50,922 nt of DNA from Draconibacterium orientale (lineage in GTDB: Bacteria; Bacteroidota; Bacteroidia; Bacteroidales; JAIFNL01), in assembly GCA_022729915.1 (NCBI GenBank), contig DZBP01000004.1, positions 1 through 50,922 of the forward strand, given 5' to 3'. Made by a program: the position numbers and the translations under genes. Positions 1 to 10,103 of the stretch are shown here, one piece after another; within the stretch, counting starts at the first letter, position 1; the number at the start of each line of letters is the position of its first letter. Under the pieces are notes generated by a model. It searched no databases and was not told where the DNA came from. It saw only the letters and a program-made list of their open reading frames with translations.

Positions 1-88
1 TTGTATTTTTAAATTCTATAAAATAAAAATAAAGAAATATAAATTTATAAGTAAAAGTTTTTAAAATTCACGAATAATTTATTCATTT

Positions 89-1519
89 ATGAAATTAGAC
101 GATTCAAAAACTAAAATTATTGCCACAATTGGACCAAAATCGAGCGACAAAGAGGTGCTACGAAAAATGTTCTTAGCAGGTGTAGATGTTTGCCGAATAA
201 ACCTTTCGCACGACGTGCATGAATCACAAGCGGCTAAAATTAAGACAATTAGAGAGTTAAATGCCGAGCTTGGTATCAATGTAGCCATTTTAGCAGATTT
301 GCAAGGTCCAAAATTAAGAATTGGCGAAGTAAAAGATAATGAAGTAATTTTGAACGATGGCGATATAGTTGAATTTGTTACAAAAGAATGCATTGGTACA
401 GCTAAGAAACTGTATTTGAGCTATGAAGATTTTCCAAAAGACGTAGCAAAAGGCGACATTGTTTTAATTGACGATGGAAAATTAAAACTAGAAGTAACAG
501 AAAGTAATGGAAAAGATTCGGTAAAAGCAAAAGTAATTTATGGAGGAAAACTTTCTTCAAAAAAAGGAGTAAATTTACCCAATACAAAAATATCACTTCC
601 GAGTTTGACCGAAAAAGATATTGAAGATGCAAATTTTGCCTTAGAGCACAATGTAGATTGGTTAGCGTTATCGTTTGTACGACAAGCAAGCGATGTAATT
701 GAGCTTAAACAAATGATTAAGCGCAAAAAGAAAAATGTACGTGTTATTGCAAAAATAGAAAAACCCGAAGCCATTAAAAATCTCGACGAGATAATAAGAG
801 AGTCAGATGCAATAATGGTTGCTCGTGGTGATTTGGGTGTAGAGATTGATTTTCAAGAAGTTCCGATGCTTCAACGCGAAATAGTAGAGCGCTGTATTGA
901 CGCTTCGCGACCCGTAATTATTGCAACACAAATGATGGAAAGTATGATTACCAATTTCCGTCCGACACGCGCCGAAGCAAGCGACGTGGCAAATGCAGTA
1001 TTGGCAGGAGTTGATACTCTGATGCTTAGTGGCGAAACTTCCGTTGGGCGATTTCCGATAGAAGTTATTGAAAGTATGCACAAAATTATAGAACACACCG
1101 AAAAGAAACGGTATCAATACAACAGAGGCTTACCTCCTAAACCGGGCGACGAGCGTTTTATTTCCGATTCTATTTGTTACAGTGCTTCAATAATGGCAGA
1201 ACGTATTGGTGCAAAAGCAATTATAACTTTCACCGATAAAGGAAAAACAGCTTATCGAATTTCAGGTTACCGTCCGAAAGCCGAAATTTTTGCATTTACA
1301 AATCACCCAGAGTTAATTAGCTCAATGTCATTACTTTGGGGAGTTAGAGCTTTTTATTTTAATAATTTCAATCACATTGATGCTGCTATTGCAAATTCTA
1401 TTGAAATACTGAAAGAGAAAGGATTAGTAAAAGAAGGCGATATGGTAATTCACGTTAGTAGCACTCCTTTGAGCATTACTCGAACTACAAATATGCTCAA
1501 AATAACTAAAGTAGAATAA
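89..1519 (+). CDS. pyk: pyruvate kinase
   Basis: ORF 476 aa; TKIIATIGPKSSD, ILADLQGPKLRIG, VARGDLGVEI, IATQMMESM motifs typical of pyruvate kinase. Confidence 0.97.
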   Translation: MKLDDSKTKIIATIGPKSSDKEVLRKMFLAGVDVCRINLSHDVHESQAAKIKTIRELNAELGINVAILADLQGPKLRIGEVKDNEVILNDGDIVEFVTKECIGTAKKLYLSYEDFPKDVAKGDIVLIDDGKLKLEVTESNGKDSVKAKVIYGGKLSSKKGVNLPNTKISLPSLTEKDIEDANFALEHNVDWLALSFVRQASDVIELKQMIKRKKKNVRVIAKIEKPEAIKNLDEIIRESDAIMVARGDLGVEIDFQEVPMLQREIVERCIDASRPVIIATQMMESMITNFRPTRAEASDVANAVLAGVDTLMLSGETSVGRFPIEVIESMHKIIEHTEKKRYQYNRGLPPKPGDERFISDSICYSASIMAERIGAKAIITFTDKGKTAYRISGYRPKAEIFAFTNHPELISSMSLLWGVRAFYFNNFNHIDAAIANSIEILKEKGLVKEGDMVIHVSSTPLSITRTTNMLKITKVE

Positions 1520-1538
1520 ATTTTTAAAATAAAAATAG

Positions 1539-1570
1539 AAAAAGCCCACAAAATATTTGTGGGCTTTTTT
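1539..1570. terminator. bidirectional Rho-independent terminator between convergent pyk and the permease gene
   Basis: AAAAAGCCCACAAA-ATA-TTTGTGGGCTTTTTT perfect hairpin with A-tract before and T-tract after. Confidence 0.9.
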
Positions 1571-1612
1571 ATTTTATTCTAAAAAAAGTAAATATCTAAA
1601 ACAATTACTCTG

Positions 1613-2776
1613 CTAAAAAAAAGTAATTCCAATATATCCAACAACTAAAGCTATAACCCCGTTTATAAGTTTTGCTACCACAAAACTTTTTTTCGATTCA
1701 GCCAAAAGCGGCAATGCACCATGCCCATCTTGCGAAATAGAACTTGCCAAAAGAATACTCAAAGGAATGGTTCCGGCAACAAACATACTCACAAAAATCA
1801 TGTGAGGACCCGATTCTGGAATAAATCCAATAACTACCGCTGCAACTAAAATCAAAAACATATTGTTTTGAACCCAACTTTCTATATCAATAAATTCTTC
1901 GATATAATGTACAAAAAGTAAGGCACCTAATGTCCATAAAAAGATTTTAAGAAAGTGAGATTTAATTACATGTTTCCAAATATGATGCTCCAGAAAATGC
2001 TCTGATACAGTAGAAACAATAAAAAAAGCAAAAAATGCCAACAAACCAAATGAAAAAGTAATCCATTTTGGGTGTTCGTGATTATTGCCAAACAAAACAG
2101 TTGCCTTTTCTTTGTGAATATCAATTGTTTCATGTTCGTGTCCTTCGTGCTCATCATGTGCATCATGTAGCTGTTTATTTTCGACAACCTCAAGTTTTTC
2201 AGAATGTTCATGCGTTCCACCATGCTCATCGGTAAATAAAAGACTAAATATAAAAAGTCCCAAAACAAACATTAATACAGTCCTTAAAAAAGTAATGTTT
2301 TTAAGCTGCTCGATAATAATTTTGGGCTGGTAAGGTTTGCATTCAATATGTTTATGATGTATTTGAAAATGAGCTTCTTGAGTCTCATCTAAATTGTTTT
2401 TCCTAATAAATAAATTTACTACTAAACCAGAAACTACCGCAATGGAAAATAATCCCAAATGCAGCCAAATAGCCGTTTCGGGAAATAATGAAAGCATTAA
2501 AAATGCTTCATCGCCAGAGGTTGCAATCAAAGCAGCCACTAATGCACCAAAATTTACAATGTTGTGAGTATAAAGCGAAACAACAGTGTAAGTACCTAAG
2601 CAACCGGGAGTTATGCCCATAAATGAAGCAAATACAATCTGTAAAAATTTCGATTTTTGAAATGGTTTACTCCATGTACCTTGAGATTGTGTGTTAATGT
2701 ATTCAATCACTAGCATTACAACCAACACAAAGGCAGTAATCATCAATGTTTGCTTAAAAATATCTACGAACCACAT
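1613..2776 (-). CDS. putative 10TM metal efflux permease (ArsP_2 / putative manganese transporter-like) with His-rich loop
   Basis: 387 aa, multiple hydrophobic segments, ITPGCLGTYTVVSLY and IPESGPHMIFVSMF motifs, central His/Glu-rich loop. Confidence 0.7.
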   Translation of the reverse strand: MWFVDIFKQTLMITAFVLVVMLVIEYINTQSQGTWSKPFQKSKFLQIVFASFMGITPGCLGTYTVVSLYTHNIVNFGALVAALIATSGDEAFLMLSLFPETAIWLHLGLFSIAVVSGLVVNLFIRKNNLDETQEAHFQIHHKHIECKPYQPKIIIEQLKNITFLRTVLMFVLGLFIFSLLFTDEHGGTHEHSEKLEVVENKQLHDAHDEHEGHEHETIDIHKEKATVLFGNNHEHPKWITFSFGLLAFFAFFIVSTVSEHFLEHHIWKHVIKSHFLKIFLWTLGALLFVHYIEEFIDIESWVQNNMFLILVAAVVIGFIPESGPHMIFVSMFVAGTIPLSILLASSISQDGHGALPLLAESKKSFVVAKLINGVIALVVGYIGITFF

Positions 2777-2820
2777 TATATTTTAATATCTGTTTTTTAT
2801 TAAATTAATACTTTGAAAAT

Positions 2821-4278
2821 TTATTGTTTCAAAAGCTGAATAATTTTATTACTAGCGCCACATTCTTTTGCATAATCAGAAAGCGCCTTTCCTTCGAAAT
2901 TCATTTTCTTATCAGCTCCATTTTCAATCAGCAACTTAGTTAAAGCTAGATTATTAGCTTCAATTGCATAAATTAAGCAAGTCTTATTATCACCATCTTT
3001 TTTGTTCAAATTTGCTTTATGCTCAATCAATACTTCCGTTGCAATGTATTTGTCATTTTTTACCGCAAAAATTATTGGAGTTTCACTTCCGTTTGTACTT
3101 TGATTAACATTAGCACCTTTTCGAATCAAAAAAGCAATCAATTCTTCATTATCTGTATCAATCGCTTCTTTCATAGGCGTATCGCCTTTCCAATCGGTGG
3201 TATTTACTTTCAATCCTAATTTAATAAAATAGCCAATTTTAGCCGTATCTTGCACTTTAATTGAAGCAATAAGAGGTGATGAAAAAAACTGCATAGCACA
3301 GTCAATCTTATAGTTACCTCCATTTTTTACAACTTTTTGCACTTGCTCTAAAGTTCCAAATTGAATTGCACCATATACCAAATTGCATGTAAATGGAAAT
3401 GCTCCTTGTATATTTGGGTCTAAACCATTATTTAACAGCAAATTAAATACCTCGTCGTTTTTAAATAAAACGTCAAATTTTAATTCTACCGCCGATAAAT
3501 CAGGTTTCAAAGACAACAGTTTTTTTAAATCTTCTGGTTTTTCCAAAGCATAATTTATGTCGATACGCTTTGGATTTGCACCTAAACCTACTAACTTAAC
3601 AATCAATTCAGTATTCTCAGAAAAAGCCAAATTAGCATTTTTAAGGTTTACCTTGTTTTCTAACAATAAATCAACCATTGCAAGATTATCGTTTTTAAGA
3701 GCTAAATCGATAGGAAAAATTTGGTCTTTACTCGGAATATTGGCTGAAAAACCAAGTTCGAGAAAAAGCTTAACAACTTTAGTATTTCCTTCATTTACAG
3801 CAACATGAAATGCTGTTGTATAGCTAACCCCCGAATTGTATTTCCGCTTTATAAAATACTTAACTATAGGAATATAACTAATATAACGACGCGAAATCCA
3901 AGATTCTTCAATATTATTATTCGGATTAGCGCCTTTGTCAATAAGTATTTTGGCATTTTCGAGTAACTTTTTTTCAGAATACTTCTTTTTTTCTCTAATC
4001 AAACGAATTAGTTCAATATCAATAGAATCCTTTGAAATAATAAGTTTTGTATAATCAGTAGTATCCAAAAATAAATCAGAAACCGAATCCTTTTTTAAAG
4101 AGTCATTTTTTGGGGTATCTTTTTTTGAAGTATCTAAAATACAAGAATTTGAAAAAAATAAAATTAGAACAAAGAATATTAAATATTTCAAGTCAACAGA
4201 ATTCAAACGATTAATGAAATCCATTACCTTAATTAATGTAATTTTACTGAAAATAAATTTTCGTATATTTAACATCAT
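2821..4278 (-). CDS. ankyrin-repeat lipoprotein
   Basis: 485 aa; lipobox-like FFSNSC; repeated ankyrin units (TAFHVAVNEGNTKVVKLFLELG, TPMKEAIDTDNEELIAFLIRKGANVN, TCLIYAIEANNLALTKLLIENGADK). Confidence 0.8.
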   Translation of the reverse strand: MMLNIRKFIFSKITLIKVMDFINRLNSVDLKYLIFFVLILFFSNSCILDTSKKDTPKNDSLKKDSVSDLFLDTTDYTKLIISKDSIDIELIRLIREKKKYSEKKLLENAKILIDKGANPNNNIEESWISRRYISYIPIVKYFIKRKYNSGVSYTTAFHVAVNEGNTKVVKLFLELGFSANIPSKDQIFPIDLALKNDNLAMVDLLLENKVNLKNANLAFSENTELIVKLVGLGANPKRIDINYALEKPEDLKKLLSLKPDLSAVELKFDVLFKNDEVFNLLLNNGLDPNIQGAFPFTCNLVYGAIQFGTLEQVQKVVKNGGNYKIDCAMQFFSSPLIASIKVQDTAKIGYFIKLGLKVNTTDWKGDTPMKEAIDTDNEELIAFLIRKGANVNQSTNGSETPIIFAVKNDKYIATEVLIEHKANLNKKDGDNKTCLIYAIEANNLALTKLLIENGADKKMNFEGKALSDYAKECGASNKIIQLLKQ

Positions 4279-4967
4279 ATTACTTTATAATTTCGTTCAC
4301 CAAAGATTGTACTTCCTACTCTAATCATTGTACTACCCTGATTTATAGCTAGTTCATAATCACCGGACATTCCCATTGATAATTCATTAAAATGAGAATC
4401 GCTAATAAAAAATTCCTTTTTAAGCTTTTCAAAGCAGCTTTTTAAATATGCAAATTCAGAGCTAATTTTAACAATATCATCAGTATAGGTTGCCATTCCC
4501 ATCAATCCTGCTATTTCAACTCCGGCATTTTCGTCTGTTTTTAATTCTTTATAAAAATCTGAAGCTAAAATTGCTCTTAAATCTTCAAAATCGATTCCAA
4601 ATTTTGTATCTTCATCAGCAATATGCATTTGCAATAAACAAGTTATTTTGCGTCCTATTTTTTTTGCCTCTTTATTTATTGTTTCTAGCAATTTCAAACT
4701 ATCTACAGCATGAATTAAATCAACAAAAGGCACAATAAATTTCACCTTATTAGTTTGCAAATGTCCAATAAAATGCCATTGAATATCTTTGGGCAATTCG
4801 TTATATTTTTTTGTAAGTTCTTGTATTTTATTTTCTCCAAAGACACGTTGCCCCACATTGTACGCTTCCAGTAAATCTTCATTGGGTTTCGTTTTTGAAA
4901 CTGCTACAAGAAGAACATTTTCTGGTAATTTTTTCTTAATCTCTAGTATATTTTGGGCTATCGACAT
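4275..4967 (-). CDS. YggS family PLP-binding protein (PLPBP/ProC-associated)
   Basis: LLVAVSKTKP, FGENKIQEL, WHFIGHLQTNK, GMSGDYELAINQGSTMIRVGSTIFGER motifs; overlaps next gene by 4 nt. Confidence 0.95.
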   Translation of the reverse strand: MSIAQNILEIKKKLPENVLLVAVSKTKPNEDLLEAYNVGQRVFGENKIQELTKKYNELPKDIQWHFIGHLQTNKVKFIVPFVDLIHAVDSLKLLETINKEAKKIGRKITCLLQMHIADEDTKFGIDFEDLRAILASDFYKELKTDENAGVEIAGLMGMATYTDDIVKISSEFAYLKSCFEKLKKEFFISDSHFNELSMGMSGDYELAINQGSTMIRVGSTIFGERNYKVI

Positions 4968-5036
4968 TTGAAATTCATTTTATAAGAAACTAATAAAAAA
5001 AGATATATTTATAAAATATTTTGAAAAATAGCTTTC

Positions 5037-5795
5037 TTATATTTCTAATATGTTTTCTTTTTTCAACCACGCTTGTTTTCCATCAGCAATTTTTACTTGA
5101 GTCCATTCGCCAACATTTTCTAGCATTTGTACTTTTGTACCTTCATGCAAAGGAAAAATATTGGTGCCACTTTCAGAGGGTGAACTTTTTAAAGTAACCG
5201 TTGTTTCATAAATAATCGCGTATTTTGTTTTTACTTGATATTGATATTGTTTCTGCGCAAAAACAAAGGTAAGAATTACCAAGAAAAACAAAATAAGTGC
5301 AAAAAAGAACGAAAATTTACGAAAAGAAAGTAATTTTGAGAAAAAGTAAACTCCCAAAAAAACTAAACTTAGCAGAAATAGAAATACACTAAAATATGCC
5401 CAAGTATTAAAACTATACACAGAAATAATAGCTTTGAACCAAGTAGTTAGAAAAAATTCTGGAACAACTTCTATTTTATCAATTATTAGTTTGTTCGCCA
5501 TTTCTAAGTTATACTGAGCATCGTCAAAACCCGGGTTTAATTTCAATGCTCTTTCATAATTTACAATGGCTAGTGCAATTTTATTTGCTTTGTAATAAGC
5601 ATTTCCCAAATTATAGAACAACTCAGGCGACTGATAACCCAATTTTACAATTGAGTTGTAGGTTTTGGCTGAGGCTTCATAATTTTTGGACAAATATAAC
5701 TTATTTGCTTTTTTTATTGAATCTTGTAACGATTCGTTTGCCTTAATTTGTAGAATCGAAAGTAATACAAAAAATAATAAAACTATCCTTTTCAT
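5037..5795 (-). CDS. batE: BatE: TPR + TM + SH3-like domain protein
   Basis: signal peptide, TPR units (ELFYNLGNAYYKANKIALAIVNYERALKLNPGFDDAQYNLEMA), C-terminal bacterial SH3 (LHEGTKVQMLENVGEWTQVKIADGKQAWLKKENI); Bat cluster context. Confidence 0.85.
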   Translation of the reverse strand: MKRIVLLFFVLLSILQIKANESLQDSIKKANKLYLSKNYEASAKTYNSIVKLGYQSPELFYNLGNAYYKANKIALAIVNYERALKLNPGFDDAQYNLEMANKLIIDKIEVVPEFFLTTWFKAIISVYSFNTWAYFSVFLFLLSLVFLGVYFFSKLLSFRKFSFFFALILFFLVILTFVFAQKQYQYQVKTKYAIIYETTVTLKSSPSESGTNIFPLHEGTKVQMLENVGEWTQVKIADGKQAWLKKENILEI

Positions 5796-5893
5796 TTATA
5801 TTTCAAATTTATAATTTTTGTAATTATTCTGGTATTTATAAATATTAATTTTCTTAATAAAATAGTATTTTAGTCATAGAAAACCATCTTTAA

Positions 5894-6367
5894 TTATTTA
5901 TTGTTCAACTTCAAAAATAACTGAGCACATGCTATCGAATCAGCAAGTGCATTATGATGATTATCAAGCCTTATGTGATAAGTTTTGCAAGCTAAATCCA
6001 ATTTCATACCCGACCGTTTATAAGTACAATCCGATTTAAAATCCGGAACATCTAAATTATAGTATCCCAATGTTTTGCGCAAACAATCCATATCAAAAGC
6101 AGCATTATGAGCAACAAGCATTTTATTGCCAATAAAAGCCTTTATTTCATTCCAAAGTTGATTAAAAAATGGTGAATTTGCAGTATCTTCGGGCGTTATT
6201 CCATGAATTTGAATATTTCGATAAAAATATTCATTTCCTGGAGGTTGTACCAATTTATCATAAGTATCAACTATATTTCCTGCTTCCACTTTCACCATTC
6301 CTATTTGGCAGATACTCCAGCGTTTGCCATGAGCAGTTTCTACATCAATTGCTACAAAATCGACCAT
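5894..6367 (-). CDS. DnaQ-like 3'-5' exonuclease
   Basis: DFVAIDVETA (ExoI), VAHNAAFDMDCLR (ExoII), LDNHHNALADSIACAQLFL (ExoIII, HxAxxD). Confidence 0.93.
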   Translation of the reverse strand: MVDFVAIDVETAHGKRWSICQIGMVKVEAGNIVDTYDKLVQPPGNEYFYRNIQIHGITPEDTANSPFFNQLWNEIKAFIGNKMLVAHNAAFDMDCLRKTLGYYNLDVPDFKSDCTYKRSGMKLDLACKTYHIRLDNHHNALADSIACAQLFLKLNNK

Positions 6368-6393
6368 TTTCAGTTATTTTAAAGCTCTAAAAT

Positions 6394-8181
6394 TTACATT
6401 TTTTGTTCCATTGCTAAAATTACCTCACTTGCATCTTTATAAACTTGCTGCATATCAGCTTGTCCGGCAGGTGAATATTTAGCAAATTCGCATTCATCGA
6501 GCACTTTAATAAATTTTTCGGATAAATTTTCTTCAATTTTCTTATTTTTAAATGTTTCTAAAATATTATCACGCGAAAGTTGAGCTTGTGGAATATTCAA
6601 TTTATTGCTCACATAGCCCCACATGGCTAATAAAATTTCATCATAAAAAGCCTCTTTTTTATTTTCTTTTAAAAATTGATTAGCCAATTTTAGTCTTTTC
6701 TGCGAAACCTTGTTTGCTCTCCTGTTTTTCAAGCTTACCATGTCAGAATTTCTTTGAATTTGTTTTCTACGAAGCACAAAAAGTACTAAAAACAAAACCA
6801 ACAAAACAGCATAAGTCATATAAAATTTCAACGTTCCATAAAAAGGATTTCCAGCTTTTTCAATTGAAAAATGATTTTCTTTGATGTGGCGAATATCATT
6901 TCCCATCATCTGAATATCTTTTTTGGTAAAACTAATTGCCTCTTGAGTTCCAGTTCCATCGTCGTCAGATTTTTCAATTGTAAAATTAAAATCACCTGAG
7001 CTTTTTGTTATGTAAGCACCTTTTTGAGGGTCAAAAAATGAAAATTCGACAGCAGGAACAGTAAATTTACCAGCAGTTCGTGGAATAACAAGGTATTCTA
7101 TCGTAGTAGTTCCCTTTGCTCCATCAGCTGTGTTTTTTATGTCGCTTTGAATTTGCGGGTCATAAAGTTCAAAGTCAGGAGGAAAAGTAACTTTCAGAGG
7201 GTCAATAAGTTTCAAGTTTCCATTGCCAGAAATAGTAATGGTAAGTTTTGCAGCATCGTTGGCTTTAAGCTCTGTTTTGTCAAACTTAGCCGAAAACTCA
7301 AAATTTCCAACAGCTCCATTAAAACTCTCAGGCTTATTGTCAGGAAGCGGTTTTACCGTAACTTTTTTTACCGCACTTTTTATTTTTACAATTACATCGT
7401 CATAAGTTGTTCCCCAAAATGAACGACGATCTACTATTTTTCGTACAATAGCCTCAAGCTGAATAGGATCTATAGAAAGGCTTCCGCTTTGTTGTGGAAA
7501 AAGTAACGATTTGTGCAAAACACCCATATCGTACACTTTTCCATTGTAGTTGGCTCTTTGCAACTGAATATTGTTGGCAGTAGGAATTTCTTGCGACCAA
7601 AAACCTTGATACGAAGGCAATTTAATGTCATTAAACCCACGAAGTGTTTCACGAGTATAAATTTGAGCAGAAGCTACTAAGTGTTCACCTTGATACACAG
7701 AGCTTTTGCTCAAATTCAGCACAACAAAAACATCACCTGTTTCATTTTCAGAAGTTTTGTTAGTATTTGAGCCTGAGGTATTTCCAGAAGCTGTATTGCT
7801 TGATGAGCCACTAACCACTTCAATCGTAATCGGACTTGTTTGGTAAGATTTCCCTCCTACCGTTACCTGAGCAGCTCCAATAGTAAATTTTCCGGTTTTT
7901 TTTGGCATCATAAAAAACACATACGAAAATTCAAAACTCTGCTGAGTTTTACCATTAATCATCTGAAAACTACTTGATTGCGAAGTACTTGGACCCGAAA
8001 AATTAAATGCGCTCAAATCGGGTGCTTTAAAGCCCGAAGGCTGAGCATTTACAGTGAAAGTAAGTCGGAATTGTTCATTTAATTCTACTACCTCGTTAGC
8101 TCTAGCCGTGAATTTCACATCTTGCGCCCAAGCCCATGAGCTAAGTGAATAAAGCAAGATTAATGAAATAATTTTTTTCAT
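6394..8181 (-). CDS. batD: BatD: BatD-family aerotolerance protein
   Basis: 595 aa, signal peptide, RANEVVELNEQFRLTFTVNAQPSGFKAPDL opening and C-terminal TM; position between batC and batE. Confidence 0.93.
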   Translation of the reverse strand: MKKIISLILLYSLSSWAWAQDVKFTARANEVVELNEQFRLTFTVNAQPSGFKAPDLSAFNFSGPSTSQSSSFQMINGKTQQSFEFSYVFFMMPKKTGKFTIGAAQVTVGGKSYQTSPITIEVVSGSSSNTASGNTSGSNTNKTSENETGDVFVVLNLSKSSVYQGEHLVASAQIYTRETLRGFNDIKLPSYQGFWSQEIPTANNIQLQRANYNGKVYDMGVLHKSLLFPQQSGSLSIDPIQLEAIVRKIVDRRSFWGTTYDDVIVKIKSAVKKVTVKPLPDNKPESFNGAVGNFEFSAKFDKTELKANDAAKLTITISGNGNLKLIDPLKVTFPPDFELYDPQIQSDIKNTADGAKGTTTIEYLVIPRTAGKFTVPAVEFSFFDPQKGAYITKSSGDFNFTIEKSDDDGTGTQEAISFTKKDIQMMGNDIRHIKENHFSIEKAGNPFYGTLKFYMTYAVLLVLFLVLFVLRRKQIQRNSDMVSLKNRRANKVSQKRLKLANQFLKENKKEAFYDEILLAMWGYVSNKLNIPQAQLSRDNILETFKNKKIEENLSEKFIKVLDECEFAKYSPAGQADMQQVYKDASEVILAMEQKM

Positions 8182-8268
8182 AAATTAAATTATTTTATAA
8201 AATAACGTTTATTTTAAAATTAAAAAACAGATAAAAAAGTAAGATAAAAACGCCAGATTAAAAAAAAA

Positions 8269-9270
8269 TTACCAATCTTTTTCGGTTTTTACTTTAGCTT
8301 TTTTAGCGTTTTGTTCTTTCAATTTCTTTTGCAAGTCTTTTTCATCGTTTTCCAAAGCTTCCAAAATTCTCTTTGCGTCTTCTTTTGAAATGCCTTGAAC
8401 TACAGGTTTTTCTTTGTTATCCGGAACTCCGTCATTGTCCGAATCTGTGTCGCGATAATCAGGGACTCCATCTTTGTCTGTATCTTTTGGATTTTTTGGA
8501 TTTTCACCTGCTTCTTGACTATCTGGAACATCGTCATTATCAGCATCTTGGTCTTGAAAGTCAGGTTTGCCGTCTTTGTCGGTATCACGAGGTTTGCTAG
8601 GGTTATTTCCTTTCTCAGTTTTATCCGGAATGCCATCACTATCTTGGTCTTCTTCCTTATTATCGCCCTCGCTTTTTTTATCCTTATTGTCTTTATTATT
8701 CTTATCGTCCTTTTTTTCTTTATCCTTATCTTTGTCTTTATCGTTTTTATTTTCGCTATTTTCGTCGCCACCTTCGTTTTTTTGCTGCTGCTGTTTTTGC
8801 TGTTCAACTAATTTTTTTTGGGCATAAGCTAAATTGTAACGAGTTTTTTCATCGTTTGGATTTCTTTTTAGGGCTTCTTTGTATGCTTTAATGCTTTGAG
8901 CGTATTGTTTTTGCATAAGCAATGAATTCCCTTTATTATGGTAAACTTTTGCCAAATCGGTTTTTGAAAGATCCTCATTTTCTGTATATTTTCCAAATTC
9001 CGAAGCTATTTGAGAAAAAATAGAATCAGCTTGAGCATATTTTTTTTGTTTGTAAAGTGAATTTCCTAAATTATATTTTGCTTCAAACGAATTTTCATTG
9101 GCATTCAAAGCTTTAATATAATTTGTTTCAGCCTTTGCAAATTCATTCTTATTATAAAATTCATTGCCTTCTCTAATTACCTTACGCTCGGTTTGAGCAA
9201 CTAAATCAGAAATAAAAAAAGCAAATAATATAAACAAAACTATGTTTTTCATTTTAAACAACATATACAT
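8269..9270 (-). CDS. batC: BatC: TPR protein with C-terminal acidic thrombospondin type 3-like repeats
   Basis: TPR region followed by D/E/K-rich linker and DTDKDGxPDxxDxDxDNDxVPDxxE repeats; Bat cluster context. Confidence 0.88.
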   Translation of the reverse strand: MYMLFKMKNIVLFILFAFFISDLVAQTERKVIREGNEFYNKNEFAKAETNYIKALNANENSFEAKYNLGNSLYKQKKYAQADSIFSQIASEFGKYTENEDLSKTDLAKVYHNKGNSLLMQKQYAQSIKAYKEALKRNPNDEKTRYNLAYAQKKLVEQQKQQQQKNEGGDENSENKNDKDKDKDKEKKDDKNNKDNKDKKSEGDNKEEDQDSDGIPDKTEKGNNPSKPRDTDKDGKPDFQDQDADNDDVPDSQEAGENPKNPKDTDKDGVPDYRDTDSDNDGVPDNKEKPVVQGISKEDAKRILEALENDEKDLQKKLKEQNAKKAKVKTEKDW

Positions 9271-9423
9271 TTAAAAAATTGATAATTAACTATTTAAAGT
9301 AAAAAAAATAATTAAAATTGATAAATATTAAACACAAAAAAAACAACAAATGAACTATTTTGATAAAATAATTCAATCCCATTTTAGAAACAAAACCAAG
9401 ATACAATTGTATAATCTAAGGGA

Positions 9424-9996
9424 TTATTTTCTAACAATTGTAACTAAACGCTTCTTGTAATATTCGCTTTCGCTAAGCTTTGTAATAATTATTCCTCCAT
9501 GCGTGCTACGCGTAGAGGCATGAATAAACTCAATGTCGTTATTAGCTATGGAAGAAACAATTGCAACGTGCCCAATGGGGCGCTTAGCAGGGTTTCCGCC
9601 TGCAAAAACAAGAATATCACCAACTACGCATTCTTCTTTCTTCACTTTGGTTTCGATAGTAACAAACTCACGTGAAGAGCGAGGAAGTTTTACGCCAAAA
9701 TTAAGGAACACAAAATTTACAAAGCCAGAACAATCAAAACCAGTAGCCGGCGACATACCGCCATATCTGTATTTTGTACCAAGATATTTTTTGGCAAAAG
9801 TAATAATACTGTCGTTTCTGCTCTTCAAATTGCTTTCAACATACACGTCTTTTACGTCAAAAGTTGGTGTTTGAGCAGCTTTGGCTTCAAATTCAACATT
9901 ATTTGATTGTGAAAATCCAAAATTGGAAAGCAGTACAATCAAAAAAATGCTTAGGTAAAATTTCGTACTTTTCATTTTTATAAAATTTAGTTTCAT
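9424..9996 (-). CDS. NlpC/P60 family cell-wall peptidase
   Basis: KKYLGTKYRYGGMSPATGFDCSGFVNFVFLNFGVKLPRSSREF, GDILVF, IGHVAIVSSIANNDIEFIHAST - Cys/His motifs of NlpC/P60. Confidence 0.93.
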   Translation of the reverse strand: MKLNFIKMKSTKFYLSIFLIVLLSNFGFSQSNNVEFEAKAAQTPTFDVKDVYVESNLKSRNDSIITFAKKYLGTKYRYGGMSPATGFDCSGFVNFVFLNFGVKLPRSSREFVTIETKVKKEECVVGDILVFAGGNPAKRPIGHVAIVSSIANNDIEFIHASTRSTHGGIIITKLSESEYYKKRLVTIVRK

Positions 9997-10103
9997 ACTT
10001 GGAAATTAAAAAAAAGAACCCTGAAATACGAAGTAAATTTTCAGGCAAAAGAAAATTAATTTCCAATTCTAAAACAGTTATTAAGTTTAAGAATTTTGCA
10101 AAT

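Noticed and set aside
402-1117. Antisense ORFs inside pyk
   Set aside because: Fully overlapped by a confident pyruvate kinase CDS; no coding features of their own.
2821-4278. Ankyrin lipoprotein as a secreted effector or defence protein
   Set aside because: Placed within the Bat-cluster strand run with housekeeping neighbours (YggS) and no toxin or immunity-like partner.
8373-8827. Several overlapping ORFs on both strands (8373-8600, 8395-8811, 8567-8827 plus; 8400-8807 minus)
   Set aside because: They are frame shadows of the low-complexity D/K/E-rich and TSP3-like part of batC; translations are low complexity and implausible.
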